Of a stretch of 51,937 nt of DNA, positions 21,291 through 31,233 are shown piece after piece. Within the stretch, counting starts at the first letter, position 1. The number at the start of each line of letters is the position of its first letter. Position numbers and translations under genes: made by a program. The stretch comes from Mnemiopsis leidyi (lineage: Eukaryota; Ctenophora; Tentaculata; Lobata; Bolinopsidae). Under the pieces are notes generated by a model. It ran no database searches. It was not told where the DNA came from and saw only the letters and a program-made list of their open reading frames with translations. The stretch spans positions 6,982-58,918 of the forward strand of contig JH154442.1 of the NCBI GenBank assembly GCA_000226015.1, read 5' to 3'.

Positions 21291-22337
21291 TCAGACGGCG
21301 GTATCAAGGGTAGGCACTCTTCTCAAACTGCCTCCTTTTCTCAACAACCCAATATATTTCCTGAACCCTCTAAACCTACACAGATACACTACCGGGTTCA
21401 CTGAAGCGTTGAAACCCACGTTGTAGACGAAAACAAAAACTGTGAAGTAGTTGCTAAAGATGAGGATAGTGCCGGTGACAAACAGAAGACTGTAGATTAC
21501 AACAGGAAGGTTGAGGACCAAGTAAACCATGGTGATGATGACTATGGTAGTTGAGGTAAACTTCTTTTCTTCGCCTCTTTCACGATTGGTATAGCCAGCA
21601 GATAGGGAGGATCTACTCAACTCGTAAACAGAGAGAGCACAGCTGATAACAATTGGGAAGAAGGGAAGAATGTTGAGAAGAACGAAGACGGAGAAAAAGA
21701 TAAGGAAGAAGTGTGAGGAAGGGATATCCCAGCCACAAAAGACAAGAGATCTAGTGTAAGTGTAAGAGTCGTGGTAGAGATAAGGTAAAGAAGAGAGGAG
21801 GAAGAGAAGGAGAGTATAGAAAAGTACGGGAGCGAGAGTGTACCGTCTTCTGCTGGGAGAGAAGGGGGAGAGTAAGGATACAGTTCTACTGATACTGAGA
21901 ACAGCAACCAGGAAAACACTGAGTCTGGAGGAGAGGAAGAAGAGCACGCCCCACAGATTACAGAACAAAGGATAGGCGAGGAGGAGAGGATCTCGATCAA
22001 AGAAGTGAGACAAGGCAGGGCAGAGGAGCAGAGACACGGAGACCAGGTCCACAGAGACGATACTTAGATAAAGGATGTTGGAGGTGGTTCTTTGTCGAGA
22101 TGTGAAGTAACCCAGAGCTAGAGTATTCCCTAAAGTTCCCAGCAAGAAACATGTGATGAGGAGTACTCCGATACTGATGTCTACATCAATGCTGTGTAGT
22201 GGGGAGGAGGTGGGGTTGAAGGTGGTGGGGTAGGAGGAGGTGGGGTAGGTGGAGGTGGGGGTTATAGCAGACATGGCTGTTCTGTTGTAAGAGCGTTGTT
22301 TATTGTACTGGTGATACACGCAAGAAGTCGAAACCAA
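21291..22337 (-). CDS. Rhodopsin-type (class A) GPCR
   Basis: 348 aa, single exon, seven hydrophobic segments. Class A landmarks: GN in TM1 (N71), an aspartate in TM2 (SIVSVD, D97), a C126-C201 pair for the extracellular disulfide, Arg151 at the end of TM3, Pro278 in TM6 and NPVVY in TM7 (314-318). Two departures: the DRY motif reads SRT, and TM6 has LNLP rather than CWxP. The N-terminus is rich in Thr/Ser/Pro and short. A second ATG at residue 22 is an alternative start with no clear loss. The protein ends LDTAV, a class I PDZ-ligand pattern. Ligand is unknown; it should signal through G proteins at the plasma membrane unless the DRY change makes it atypical. Confidence 0.9.
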   Translation of the reverse strand: MVSTSCVYHQYNKQRSYNRTAMSAITPTSTYPTSSYPTTFNPTSSPLHSIDVDISIGVLLITCFLLGTLGNTLALGYFTSRQRTTSNILYLSIVSVDLVSVSLLLCPALSHFFDRDPLLLAYPLFCNLWGVLFFLSSRLSVFLVAVLSISRTVSLLSPFSPSRRRYTLAPVLFYTLLLFLLSSLPYLYHDSYTYTRSLVFCGWDIPSSHFFLIFFSVFVLLNILPFFPIVISCALSVYELSRSSLSAGYTNRERGEEKKFTSTTIVIITMVYLVLNLPVVIYSLLFVTGTILIFSNYFTVFVFVYNVGFNASVNPVVYLCRFRGFRKYIGLLRKGGSLRRVPTLDTAV

Positions 22338-23200
22338 TTAGGTGGATTTTTTTTGAACCATTGCCGATTGTTGGCTGTCTGTTACTTTCGAGGTAAAACA
22401 ATAGCAGGTAGGAAATTGACTGGTGATACAACATAAGGATGTTAATTATTGCTTTACAATGTAATCCCGCCAGTAGTCATCATAGAGCTGCTTATCATGA
22501 TTGTCGCATCTTCATAATTATTTATAGAAAGTTACGTAAGGTCATAAGAAACGACAACACGTCATAGCAGGTAACCTACGTAAGTGGAATATTTGATTTC
22601 AGTCACTGTTAATACTGATTGTCACTGGCTAGATATGACTATTAATGGTGACAAACTATTATATGTACGTGCACATAAGTATTCAAATATTCAAAAATTG
22701 ATAGAATTAAATTTGTTGATCATTTGGCAGTCATGACATCAATCCCCCTCAGTAAAGAACCTTTAAATAGTTATTCTAGAACTTTGCACTATTCGTTCGT
22801 ATTCCGATTTCTAGTTTCCTTCTATTTTGCAAAAACCTGGATCGAGTGGCAATGCCAATAACTACAAGTAACACGTCAGCCAGTGTGTTTTAATCTCTGA
22901 GGTATCATTATTTGCTTATCTCACTCTAATACTCACAATACCTCAATCTCAAATCAGAGAGCTTCAATAGATGCTAACATTTGCCAAGTAATTTATTATT
23001 GTAAATAGTGGAGAGACAAGACCGTGCTGGTATTACAAACTAACGTCACACACAGCACTATACAACTTGATAACAAAGATGTGATCCCATTTCCAGCCCC
23101 AACATTCCTCCTCGACAATAGTATTCATCGCTAGAATGACGCACTTTAAATAATGCATTTGTGCTTGGCGAGGTTTAGATTACTCGGTATGTAGTTAGGT
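22338..23200. other. Intergenic, presumed GPCR promoter side
   Basis: AT-rich sequence upstream of the class A GPCR. No TATA box at a convincing distance, no repeat array and no exon recognised. Confidence 0.35.
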
Positions 23201-23204
23201 GCTA

Positions 23205-23370
23205 TGTGTGCATCGGAGTTGATGTGCATTATGTGTGCATCAAGTGTGCATTATGTGTGCATTATGTGTGCATCAAGTGTGCATTATGTGTGCATCAAGT
23301 GTGCATTATGTGTGCATTTGCATTATGTGTGCATCAAGTGTGCATTAAGTGTGAATTATGTGTGCAGATG
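23205..23370. repeat. TGTGTGCAT-type minisatellite
   Basis: An irregular array of 11-12-base units alternating TGTGTGCATTA and AGTGTGCATCA, roughly a dozen copies. The plus-strand Cys/His/Val-rich frame across it is a by-product of the repeat. Confidence 0.85.
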
Positions 23371-23400
23371 TATATTATAAACTTGCCGTGCTGAATGCCC

Positions 23401-23606
23401 GAATAAGTTACCACCAAGAAGAAGATTGCAGGGTACTCTGTGCTCGGTGAAGATGATTTAGGTGCTGAATAAGTTACCACCAAGAAGAAGATTGCAGGGT
23501 ACTCTGTGCTCGGTGAAGATGATTTAGGTGCTGAATAAGTTACCACCAAGAAGAAGATTGCAGGGTACTCTGTGCTCGGTGAAGATGATTTAGGTGCTGA
23601 ATAAGT
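23401..23606. repeat. 66-bp minisatellite, three copies
   Basis: Three nearly identical copies with a period of exactly 66 bases, starting GAATAAGTTACC at 23401, 23467 and 23533, plus the first bases of a fourth at 23599. The period is a multiple of three, so a minus-strand frame repeats a 22-residue unit containing SAPKSSSPSTEYPA. No start, stop or splice context supports translation. Confidence 0.9.
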
Positions 23607-24300
23607 GATCTTGTTAGAGCAGGGTAGAGACTTAGAGACTTTACCAAGATATGCAAATAGGATTATCAAGGACGGTATGTAGTCCTGTATATCTCAAGAT
23701 TCTGTAATATAACCTAAGATTCGTTACAATAGTTTCAATATGCATGGAATTGACTTTGTTACCCTACATTCCTAAGTAACCAGCCCCGTGTTTTGAACAT
23801 AATGAACAGTATTCAGTGTTTGAGGTATCCTGGCAACGCATGTTGCTTTGCTGTTTGATCTGAGCTTTACACTCCAGTTAAGCTAAAGGTAGTGGGTAAT
23901 TTGGTAAACGGCCGAGGTAGAGTTGGGACAAATAGCCAGGCAATAAGATTTGAACTTATGTTAAAAAACTACTATGTTTAAAGCTAAAACTTAGTAGTAA
24001 GAAACACGTTAGAAAACTAAATCATCTCAGTAATATCTCTTGCAGCTTAATAAGGGATCCAGCCTAGAAGGTAACGAGTAGCGATCCAAAAATCAAATTT
24101 AGATAGACCCCAATTTTACTCGAGCCTGGTAATTGAGAAGAAATTACTGGAACACTATCATATCCAGCAGCTAGCTACAAAATTACTCTTTATCAGGCAA
24201 CAAGGTTAGATCTCACACTGTTCGCACTTTCACACACGATAGTTTACTGTTACTTCTTTCTCTGGTTAAACGTAGGCGATTTAGAGCACAGTCCTAGTGG

Positions 24301-24466
24301 CAATGTTTTAGCGGCACAGTCTTAGTGGCACATTTTTGGTGGCAATGTTTTAGTGTCACAGTCTTAGTGGCACATTTTTGGTGGCAATGTTTTAGCGGCA
24401 CAGTCTTAGTGGCACATTTTTGGTGGCAATGTTTTAGTGGCACAGTGTTAGTGGCACATTATAGAG
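24301..24466. repeat. 42-bp minisatellite, four copies
   Basis: Four copies with a 42-base period, each starting CAATGTTTTAG (24301, 24343, 24385, 24427) and containing GGCACAGT and TTAGTGGCACA. Nested within each unit is a shorter GTGGCA-based repeat, which suggests two rounds of expansion. Confidence 0.9.
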
Positions 24467-24513
24467 TTTTAAAAAACATGGCTTTATTTTGTGTACATGG
24501 TATACTTATGGTC

Positions 24514-24572
24514 AGGTATACATGGTATACATGGTATACATGGTATACATGGTATAGTACATGGTATAGTCG
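24514..24572. repeat. Nonamer repeat ATACATGGT
   Basis: About five to six copies of a nine-base unit ATACATGGT with one 'agtacatggt' variant. It gives Tyr-Thr-Trp and Met-Tyr-Thr periodic frames that are not genes. Confidence 0.85.
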
Positions 24573-24619
24573 GGTATACATGGCCTGGTATAGTCTTGTA
24601 ACACACCGAGCCAGTAGTC

Positions 24620-25395
24620 AATAACCAGACCAGTACACATCCTAGAGACATGAAGCGACAATAGAACACAGGACACACTCATGTGCCACATAGTAGTACA
24701 CGTAGTTACACATGTATAACTGTACAGCCAGTACGTCTGGTATCCTTGATGCTTCACATCTGTGTTTGTACAGATTTAGTGCAACTTTCCAACTACTGAC
24801 TTGCTGATAGCCTCATTAGCAGGGCATTAAGTTATTATCCGCACGCATTATCCGGTGTCGAGTCATTTGAATATTTGTAATTTCTTTTTCTGTTTGCGCA
24901 GTCATGCATGGCTCAAATTTGCGGTTTTCATTAATTCTCAAATTAATTTAACCGTTTGCTTGATTTATAATATGTTAATGCTTCCAACCAAAGCAGCAAA
25001 TATGACTTTTAACATTCGTAATGATGATAGAAAAGGTGTTAATTATTCAAATCTTCTCTTGTCTAGTAAACTTCGGCTTTGTCTCGCTTGCCTACCTATT
25101 CAGTATTCACGGACAATTGACGTAACAATTTCGTAATTAGGATGAGCTGTTTTGTTACAACAATGTGGAAGTTATGATTATTTCCTTTATTTTCTACTTT
25201 ATTCATGGTTCAAGGGGCGTGTGATTTAGGTGGCTAAATTTACCGTTTCAATAACTCTCAGCAACAAAGAATTTTGAGCTAGTTACGCAACAACGAACGC
25301 CACAAATGAAATCTACATTTACACATTTACTCAGTTACTCAATACTCAGTTACTTAGTTTTCCCGATTATACTCTCTAATCTCCCCCTTCCTAGA
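24620..25395. other. Upstream region of the class C GPCR
   Basis: No separate gene. An ATG-led 93-codon frame at 24855-25136 has AT-driven composition and no family resemblance. An in-frame upstream ATG at 25306 precedes the chosen start of the receptor. Confidence 0.35.
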
Positions 25396-28300
25396 ATGCG
25401 ATGTGTGCCTATCTGGTTATTACTACTCACTACAGCCCACACTGCCTGCAATCTCAACAAGTGGGGACTACCAGTGCCGGAACAAGATCCCACAACCGTC
25501 TTTACTGTTCCTGCTATCATTCCTCTACATTTTTATGAAAACGGAATAGAAAAATTTTATTCCCCTGGAGTGCAGCTAGCCGAGGTTAGAAACATTTACA
25601 GACAGACATACAGACACATCGACAGACAGACAGAATTACACACAGACAGACACACAGAAACAGATTCGGACAGACAGACAGACAGATGAAAGACGGACAG
25701 ACAGTGCGCTCGTCCAGCAGTCAACACATCCTTCTCTACAGGCGGTGTTGTACACCATGTCCTTCATTAACCGCCACGTGCTCCACACAACACGGTTCTG
25801 CTTGAACACTACGATAGTAGACAACCACCTCCTGGAGAGGAGATCAGTGACTCTGGGGATGAGACAGGTGGGCAGACTCAGTGTCGGCAGTTCTCCCAGA
25901 CCCGACTCCTGTCTACAGACCGCCTGTAAGTACTGAACCTACCCTACCATGACAGTATCTGGTGGAGGGAATTGATTTTGTCTCGATTTCATGGTATTGG
26001 TCCAACAGAATTTATTGATTAGTTTAGCCAGGCTACGTAATTAACCAAAGGCATAAAGTTCCAATTTCCGGACGACTTTCATTTGTCAACAGAGTCTGTT
26101 AAGATAATTGCTGTCGCTATAGTCTCCAAAAAACAGTTTCTCTGTTCGCGACATGCCATATCCCCAGATAAGCCTCCAGTGGTTGGTTTTCTCGGAGCGG
26201 CGGTGTCAGACAACACGATAGCCATCGCTAATCTCTGTAACGTCCTCAAGATACCTCAGGTAACATCAGCTGTGTGTTCGACAGTGGAAGTTATGTGGAA
26301 GTGTTAAACCGACTTCCACTGCTGGTAGTTAAACTGTACAACACATTTGTACAGATTCGACTGATACGGACTGTTAGCTCTATTTGATTAGACTTCACCC
26401 CTTAGTCGGGCAGGTCTAACGTAACGTATAACACGCGAACTTTGTCTCGCCATGTTTAAGTTTTATTCAGGCTTCAACTACCAGAGATTAAGTAGAATAG
26501 GGCAAAAACACCACCTCACAAGCTGACAGACAAAGGAATACTATGACACACAAAACTAATCACTTCATTCTCTCATTCCCGCAGATATCGTACGCCTCGA
26601 CCTCGCTCGATCTTGACGACACAGAAGCATACCCGTATTTTCTGAGAACGGTGCCCTCGGACCAGCTGCAAGCAAAAGCCATCGTAGAGATTATAAGGCA
26701 GAGGTATTTAGTGTCTTCACACTCTCCAGTCATGAAGATTACTACTTTGTACTGTGTCATAACTGTCACTTTTACTTCATAGTAAATCCAATCGTTGCCG
26801 GTGTAAACTCTTTTTACACGTCACATATCCACACAGTTCGAATTGGAGCTACATCGGGATTATAGCGTCAGATTCAAACTACGGGGGAGCCGGTCTGTCT
26901 GCTATCTTGACACACGTGTCCAAGATAAACACCACGGAGGAGAACGAGTTTTGTATCGCCTTTCAGTACAAGCTGCAGAAACACGACGGTCCAACTGTGG
27001 CAAGTCAGGTAGGGAAAATATCTAGCTAATCAGGTAGGGTTAATCTGTAGCTAATCAGTTAGGCGAGATCTCCATTCTCCAGCCAGTAAGGTTCTAAAAT
27101 ATAAGCCAATTAAACATAAATATTTACTTTATTTCAGGTTTTAAGTCAACTCAACGAGACAGAGCTCTCAGTCATTGTTCTATTTTCCGACGTATCCCAA
27201 ACAAGAGAGTACTTCAGAGCTCTGGACGATGTGTTACAGACTCTAAAAGGGAGCGAAGGAGCGAGGCTGCGAGAGAGGGCCCTTAACGTCATCTACATCG
27301 GGTCAGACTCGTGGTCATCCGATCAGGAAACCTTCAATCTGTATCACGGCGTGGTGTTTAAAAGGTTCATAGGAGTTGGAGTCTACACTAACGAAATAGA
27401 AGGCTTCAGAGACTACCTTCAGGAGCTGAACTCTACAAACTATAATAGTATTTATGACAACACGCCCAGCAACTACTTTTTAAAGTGGTACAATGAGTAC
27501 ACAGAGAAAAACAACTGGAAAGATACTATCAAGGATTCCAAATTTGATGATCATTCCTCCACGACGGCAGATGCTACCTACGCGTTTGGTCAGGGGTTGC
27601 TGGAATACATTAGGAGTAGGACAAATCCAATAAACAGCTCCTTTGAAACTGTAACATCAGAATTTTTTGACACACTGAAAAATATCAGTTTTACAAGTCT
27701 GACAGGTAACCAAGTCTCGTTCGGCAGCAACAATCAGCAGGTGGGTAGGTACTACATAGTAGGTTATGAGGACGGCGCATTTCAGCCGGTCGGAAATTAC
27801 TCCGCAAGCAAACTCTTCTACGAGAACCCCTACCAAAACACCCCGTCCATCTGCTCGGCCCCTTGTAAGGGCGGTCAACGCCGCAAGTCCACCTCTCCCT
27901 GCTGTCACGAGTGTGTGGACTGCGCTGCGCACGAGTTCAGCGACGGGACCTCTACAATGTGCTCCGCATGCAACCAGACCTACACGCACAACACTGAACA
28001 CACCGGGTGTATTGCCGTTACCCCTGACTACATCTCCTTCACTTCAACCTTCGCGGTTATTCTCTACATTCTTATAGCAGGAGGGCTGGTTGCGGTAGTG
28101 GGCATAGTCGCGATATTTGTAGCGAAGTTCCACACTCCTGTAGTGCAGGGACATGGCGTGTTTGTCTACGTTACTCTCTTGTCTACTTGTGTTGTGTTAC
28201 TCGCTTCTACTCTTCTTTTCCTAGGCGAGTCTTCTGATCTGAACTGTAATCTCAGACTCGCAGTTCCAGTTTTGGGAGTTTCTAGCTTGTTCCTATGCGT

Positions 28301-28880
28301 TTCTTGTCTGACAAAAACTGTTATCTTGAAACTGCGGGCTCTGCAAATAACTAAGTTCTACATCATTCAACTGTTGATATTGGTGACTGGACTAATGACT
28401 CAAGTGTTGATTATAGGTCTCGTGCTGTTCTTTAGGCCGATGAAGTACGAGAAGAGAGAGATAAAACGAGGAAAAGTTTACGGCGAGTGTAACTTCAAGA
28501 AGGACACTCCACGGATGGACGTTCTCCTCTACCTCTCCTGCTTTCTCATCTTTGTTGGCTCGCTTATCTTGTCTTTTCTCGGTAGGAATATAAACGAGAA
28601 CTACAACGAAGGAAAGTTCCTAGCCTTTCAGACAATAGCGATGCACATAGTGATAGTCGCATTCATCCCGACTATCATGCTTCTGGAGGGACCCGTTCTC
28701 AGTGGAGCGTGGGCAGTTACCACTGTCATCATGTGTTTTATAGTCCTCATAGTTTTGTTTACTCCCAAACTCTACATAATAATCTACCGACCCTACAAGA
28801 ACCAGTTTATTGAGGAGTTGTTACCGGAGATTCCCAGAACTAATGGTGTTATCAGAGAAGAGGATTCCATGGATTTGTAA
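25396..28880 (+). CDS. Class C GPCR, metabotropic glutamate receptor-like
   Basis: Six exons: 25396-25584, 25742-25925, 26051-26259, 26585-26703, 26837-27008, 27138-28880; all phases fit and give 871 aa. Residues 1-18 are a signal peptide (start chosen at MRCVPIW; an in-frame ATG at 25306 would add 30 aa and bury it). Residues 19 to about 520 form the Venus-flytrap domain with mGluR hallmarks ISYASTSLDL, FLRTVPSD, SNYGGAG and GSDSW. Residues 530-582 hold the nine-cysteine region. Seven membrane spans follow from about 590, then a short tail. T200, D220, Y249 and D348 match residues that hold the amino-acid backbone, while the arginine that binds glutamate's side chain is replaced by Leu61. 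It is therefore an amino-acid-type receptor with uncertain ligand. The third exon's acceptor (CCAAAG|GC) is weak, but it is the only one I found that keeps the frame. Confidence 0.93.
25594..25720. repeat. (CAGA/GACA)n microsatellite in intron 1
   Basis: An irregular tetranucleotide tract of GACA/CAGA units fills most of the 157-base first intron of the class C GPCR gene, between the donor at 25585 and the acceptor at 25741. Confidence 0.9.
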
Positions 28881-29993
28881 CATTTAATGTTAGAATGGAT
28901 TGAGGTGGAAACTGAGAAATTCTGAATGTAGCAAATCAAGACCATTTTATCGGTTAAAATTTAATAGAGAAAGATATTTTTGGGAGGGGTCACATATTTT
29001 ATCCAATTAGGAGCTAGAAAGCACTGTTTTCTAGATTCACATTGGTGTAGATTTGTGACCCATCAACAAAATTACCCTTATCTATTAGATTAAGATAACA
29101 TAACTAACTTTCAATATCATAGCGTAAACTTAGGAATTCACACATTTTATAACTTTTCATGTTTATTTTTGCTCTGTGAGTATTTTATAATAGGTTACTG
29201 GACTGCTGTCTTGGGCTGCTGACTTTTGTCCAAAAGCATTTCTCTGGTTGTCTGACAACTGTCCGTCTCGGACAACAGTCCTTTTGGTAGACTCTTGTCC
29301 GAGTTTACATCATATTTACATTCAACATATTTGAAATGGTATTTGGCTTTTGGAAAACAGTCTGTTATTAAATAGGTGGACTGTTGTCCGAAAGCCCGAA
29401 CTTGATTCCACTTTAACATGGTGGCAAGCGATCCACCGATAGGCGGCATTGCCTAATCTAGCACATCAGTATCAGCAATTGAGAAACGTGAGATGTTTTC
29501 GGACAGGAGTCCAATTTGGACGGTGTTCAATTCGGACAAGAGTTCACTTTTAACAGAAAACGAATCCGGACAACAGTCTTATTTGGATAACAGTCTTACA
29601 ATCTTTATGACAATCGATGTCTTTTTCTAAACGACCCAATTTACTGATTTTTCCTGCTGAATAGACGAGATACATTCGACATTTTGAACTCTTCTTATAT
29701 ATTTTCGTATTTCTTATCATTCGAAGTGTTTAAAATATGTCCCAGAACTAATTTAATCGCTTAATACCTTAACAGCAATCAACAGCATATAGTGGTTTAA
29801 AAACACAAAGACAATTGCCGCGGATAAACTACCATAAATAGCTTGGCACCGACTAAAAGTGTGGTAGGCAATAACTTGTTTCAGCTCTATCTGATATTGA
29901 TGAATGATGCAATGACGTGCAAGCACTAAAACACGTGCAATGCCAGTTGCGATAATAAAGCCAGTACCTCATAATGTAACCTCCGTTACTAAC
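28881..29993. other. Intergenic region 3' of the class C GPCR
   Basis: Contains the receptor's 3' flank and the GGACAACAGTC motif cluster at 29195-29615. An 84-codon minus-strand frame at 29195-29449 lies inside that cluster and is not called. It may also hold further exons of the unrecognised gene at 29994-30622. Confidence 0.4.
29195..29615. repeat. Cluster of GGACAACAGTC-like motifs
   Basis: About a dozen variants of CGGACAACAGTCC occur in both orientations within 420 bases. Examples are TCGGACAACAGTCCTTTTGG at 29268-29287, GGACTGTTGTCCGAAAGC near 29378 and the adjoining pair near 29568-29597. In places the spacing is 17-21 bases, as in a decayed tandem array with inverted members. Confidence 0.6.
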
Positions 29994-30622
29994 CTTGCCG
30001 GTATTTTCCGAGAGAGTGATAAGTCTGTCTTTGAATAATATGCGACTGTCGATCTTACTATCATCTGAAATGGAGAGTATTAAATAAAACACTTAGTAAC
30101 AACTAACATGCAAGTGTAATGGACTACGTATATGAAAGAGAAATCGAACGCTATATGTGTTAGTATCTAAGGAATAGGGAAGAAACTTATATATTATCGA
30201 TGTAATGCAGATTCAATCGGATCAGGTGCTCAAGGTTTACACTTGATGCAATTATTGACCCCGGAAGGTCCTGAAAAGTAATTAGTATTGACCCGTAACT
30301 ATGGTAACTTGGTTTGAAATGAAGAAATCAACGCCTTCTGATCCTTAATTCTACACAATCACGCAATGCCCATACGTGGGCAGCGCACAACTTTTAAAAT
30401 AAATTTATTCGCGCGCTACGACGCCCTTCCGATTTAAACGAAAGTGTCCCAAACGTGCGTCCGGCGGTTACGTTATAACAATAGGATTGGTGTGAAGTGT
30501 TACGACAGTTCGAATTCCTGCGGAGTTTACTACACTTGACAGATTTACGGATAATTCCACGACAATAGTTTACTGACTAACCGAGTTTGGCGATGAAGTT
30601 GTCAGCTTCAGTTATCAGCGAT
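29994..30622 (-). CDS. Two exons of an unrecognised gene (partial)
   Basis: Exon 30622-30582 (acceptor ACTTTCAG, donor CTCG|GTTAGT) and exon 30064-29994 (acceptor CCATTTCAG, donor AAG|GTTAGT). The first ends after one base of a codon and the second begins with two, so they join in frame. The join gives SLITEADNFIAKL, a split Asp, then DSKIDSRILFKDRLITLSENTGK. Both are short and have near-consensus splice sites, which is unlikely by chance, and the peptide looks helical and soluble. I do not recognise the family, and no start or stop exon was found on either side. Confidence 0.45.
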
Positions 30623-30624
30623 CT

Positions 30625-30965
30625 GAAAGTAGATGAGTTAAATGTGGAATTTCAGTTTGTTATTGGTAACTTTCAAACTAGACAGTATCATTATATGGTT
30701 TGTTACATGTCTAAGTTTATCTAGCAACAAGCACAGGTCGATATAGGGTAGGATTATAAACTATTTTCGCTATATCAAAAAGATGTGGAATGATATTTTT
30801 ACAGTAACTTGTTAGTCGTAAAGCCTCTTTCATTTTATTAAGGAGATTCACTTTCCTTGTAAGAACGATGGAGAGATCGTGTTGACGCTACAGGTCTGTG
30901 CAAGATACACAGCACTCGGATAGTTCGTTAACAAGATTCGAGTATCAACTATCAGATGTCAGTTG
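30625..30965. other. Intergenic, nothing recognised
   Basis: AT-rich sequence between the unrecognised minus-strand exons and the kinase promoter. No exon or repeat was seen; it may include the upstream part of the minus-strand gene. Confidence 0.3.
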
Positions 30966-30969
30966 AGAA

Positions 30970-31055
30970 CACGTGATAAGTAACAAGTTTCCAGTCAAGT
31001 GATCAGTTGACGAGATCTCCACGTGTATAGAATAGATCACGTGTCTAATCACGTG
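30970..31055 (+). promoter_or_regulatory. Four CACGTG E-boxes of the PIM-like kinase promoter
   Basis: CACGTG occurs at 30970-30975, 31020-31025, 31038-31043 and 31050-31055, the last three within 36 bases. They lie 90-170 bases before the TATA box of the kinase gene. CACGTG is the core site of bHLH factors such as MYC/MAX, USF and MITF/TFE. Such a cluster in a promoter suggests control by this class; which member is unknown. Confidence 0.6.
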
Positions 31056-31141
31056 GTTCCATGATCCTTGTTAGCCGGTTTTCCCAGACTCCAGTCCTGG
31101 TGCCTGAAACCCGGCCCAGTCTAATCAGGTCATATCTACAG

Positions 31142-31148
31142 TATAAAT
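31142..31148 (+). promoter_or_regulatory. TATA box of the PIM-like kinase
   Basis: TATAAAT, 92 bases before the ATG at 31234. The upstream in-frame ATG at 31153 is only 11 bases after this box, so it would normally lie before the transcription start. That supports the start at 31234. Confidence 0.65.
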
Positions 31149-31233
31149 CATCATGAAGCCTGCCCAACTTATCTACATTTCTACATCTACCAGTACCAAC
31201 TACATCTACATCCAGCAACTGTACTATATCAAA

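Noticed and set aside
24855..25136. ATG-led 93-codon plus-strand frame
   Set aside because: AT-driven composition, no motif and no promoter signal.
25594..25720. CRISPR-like or other spaced array
   Set aside because: Plain tetranucleotide microsatellite in an intron of an animal gene; no spacers, and no CRISPR array is expected here.
27657..28077. Frames overlapping the receptor's last exon on both strands
   Set aside because: Shadows of the cysteine-rich region of the class C GPCR.
31153..31233. Upstream in-frame ATG of the kinase
   Set aside because: It is 11 bases after the TATA box, so it should lie before the transcription start; the extra 27 residues do not resemble a kinase N-terminus.
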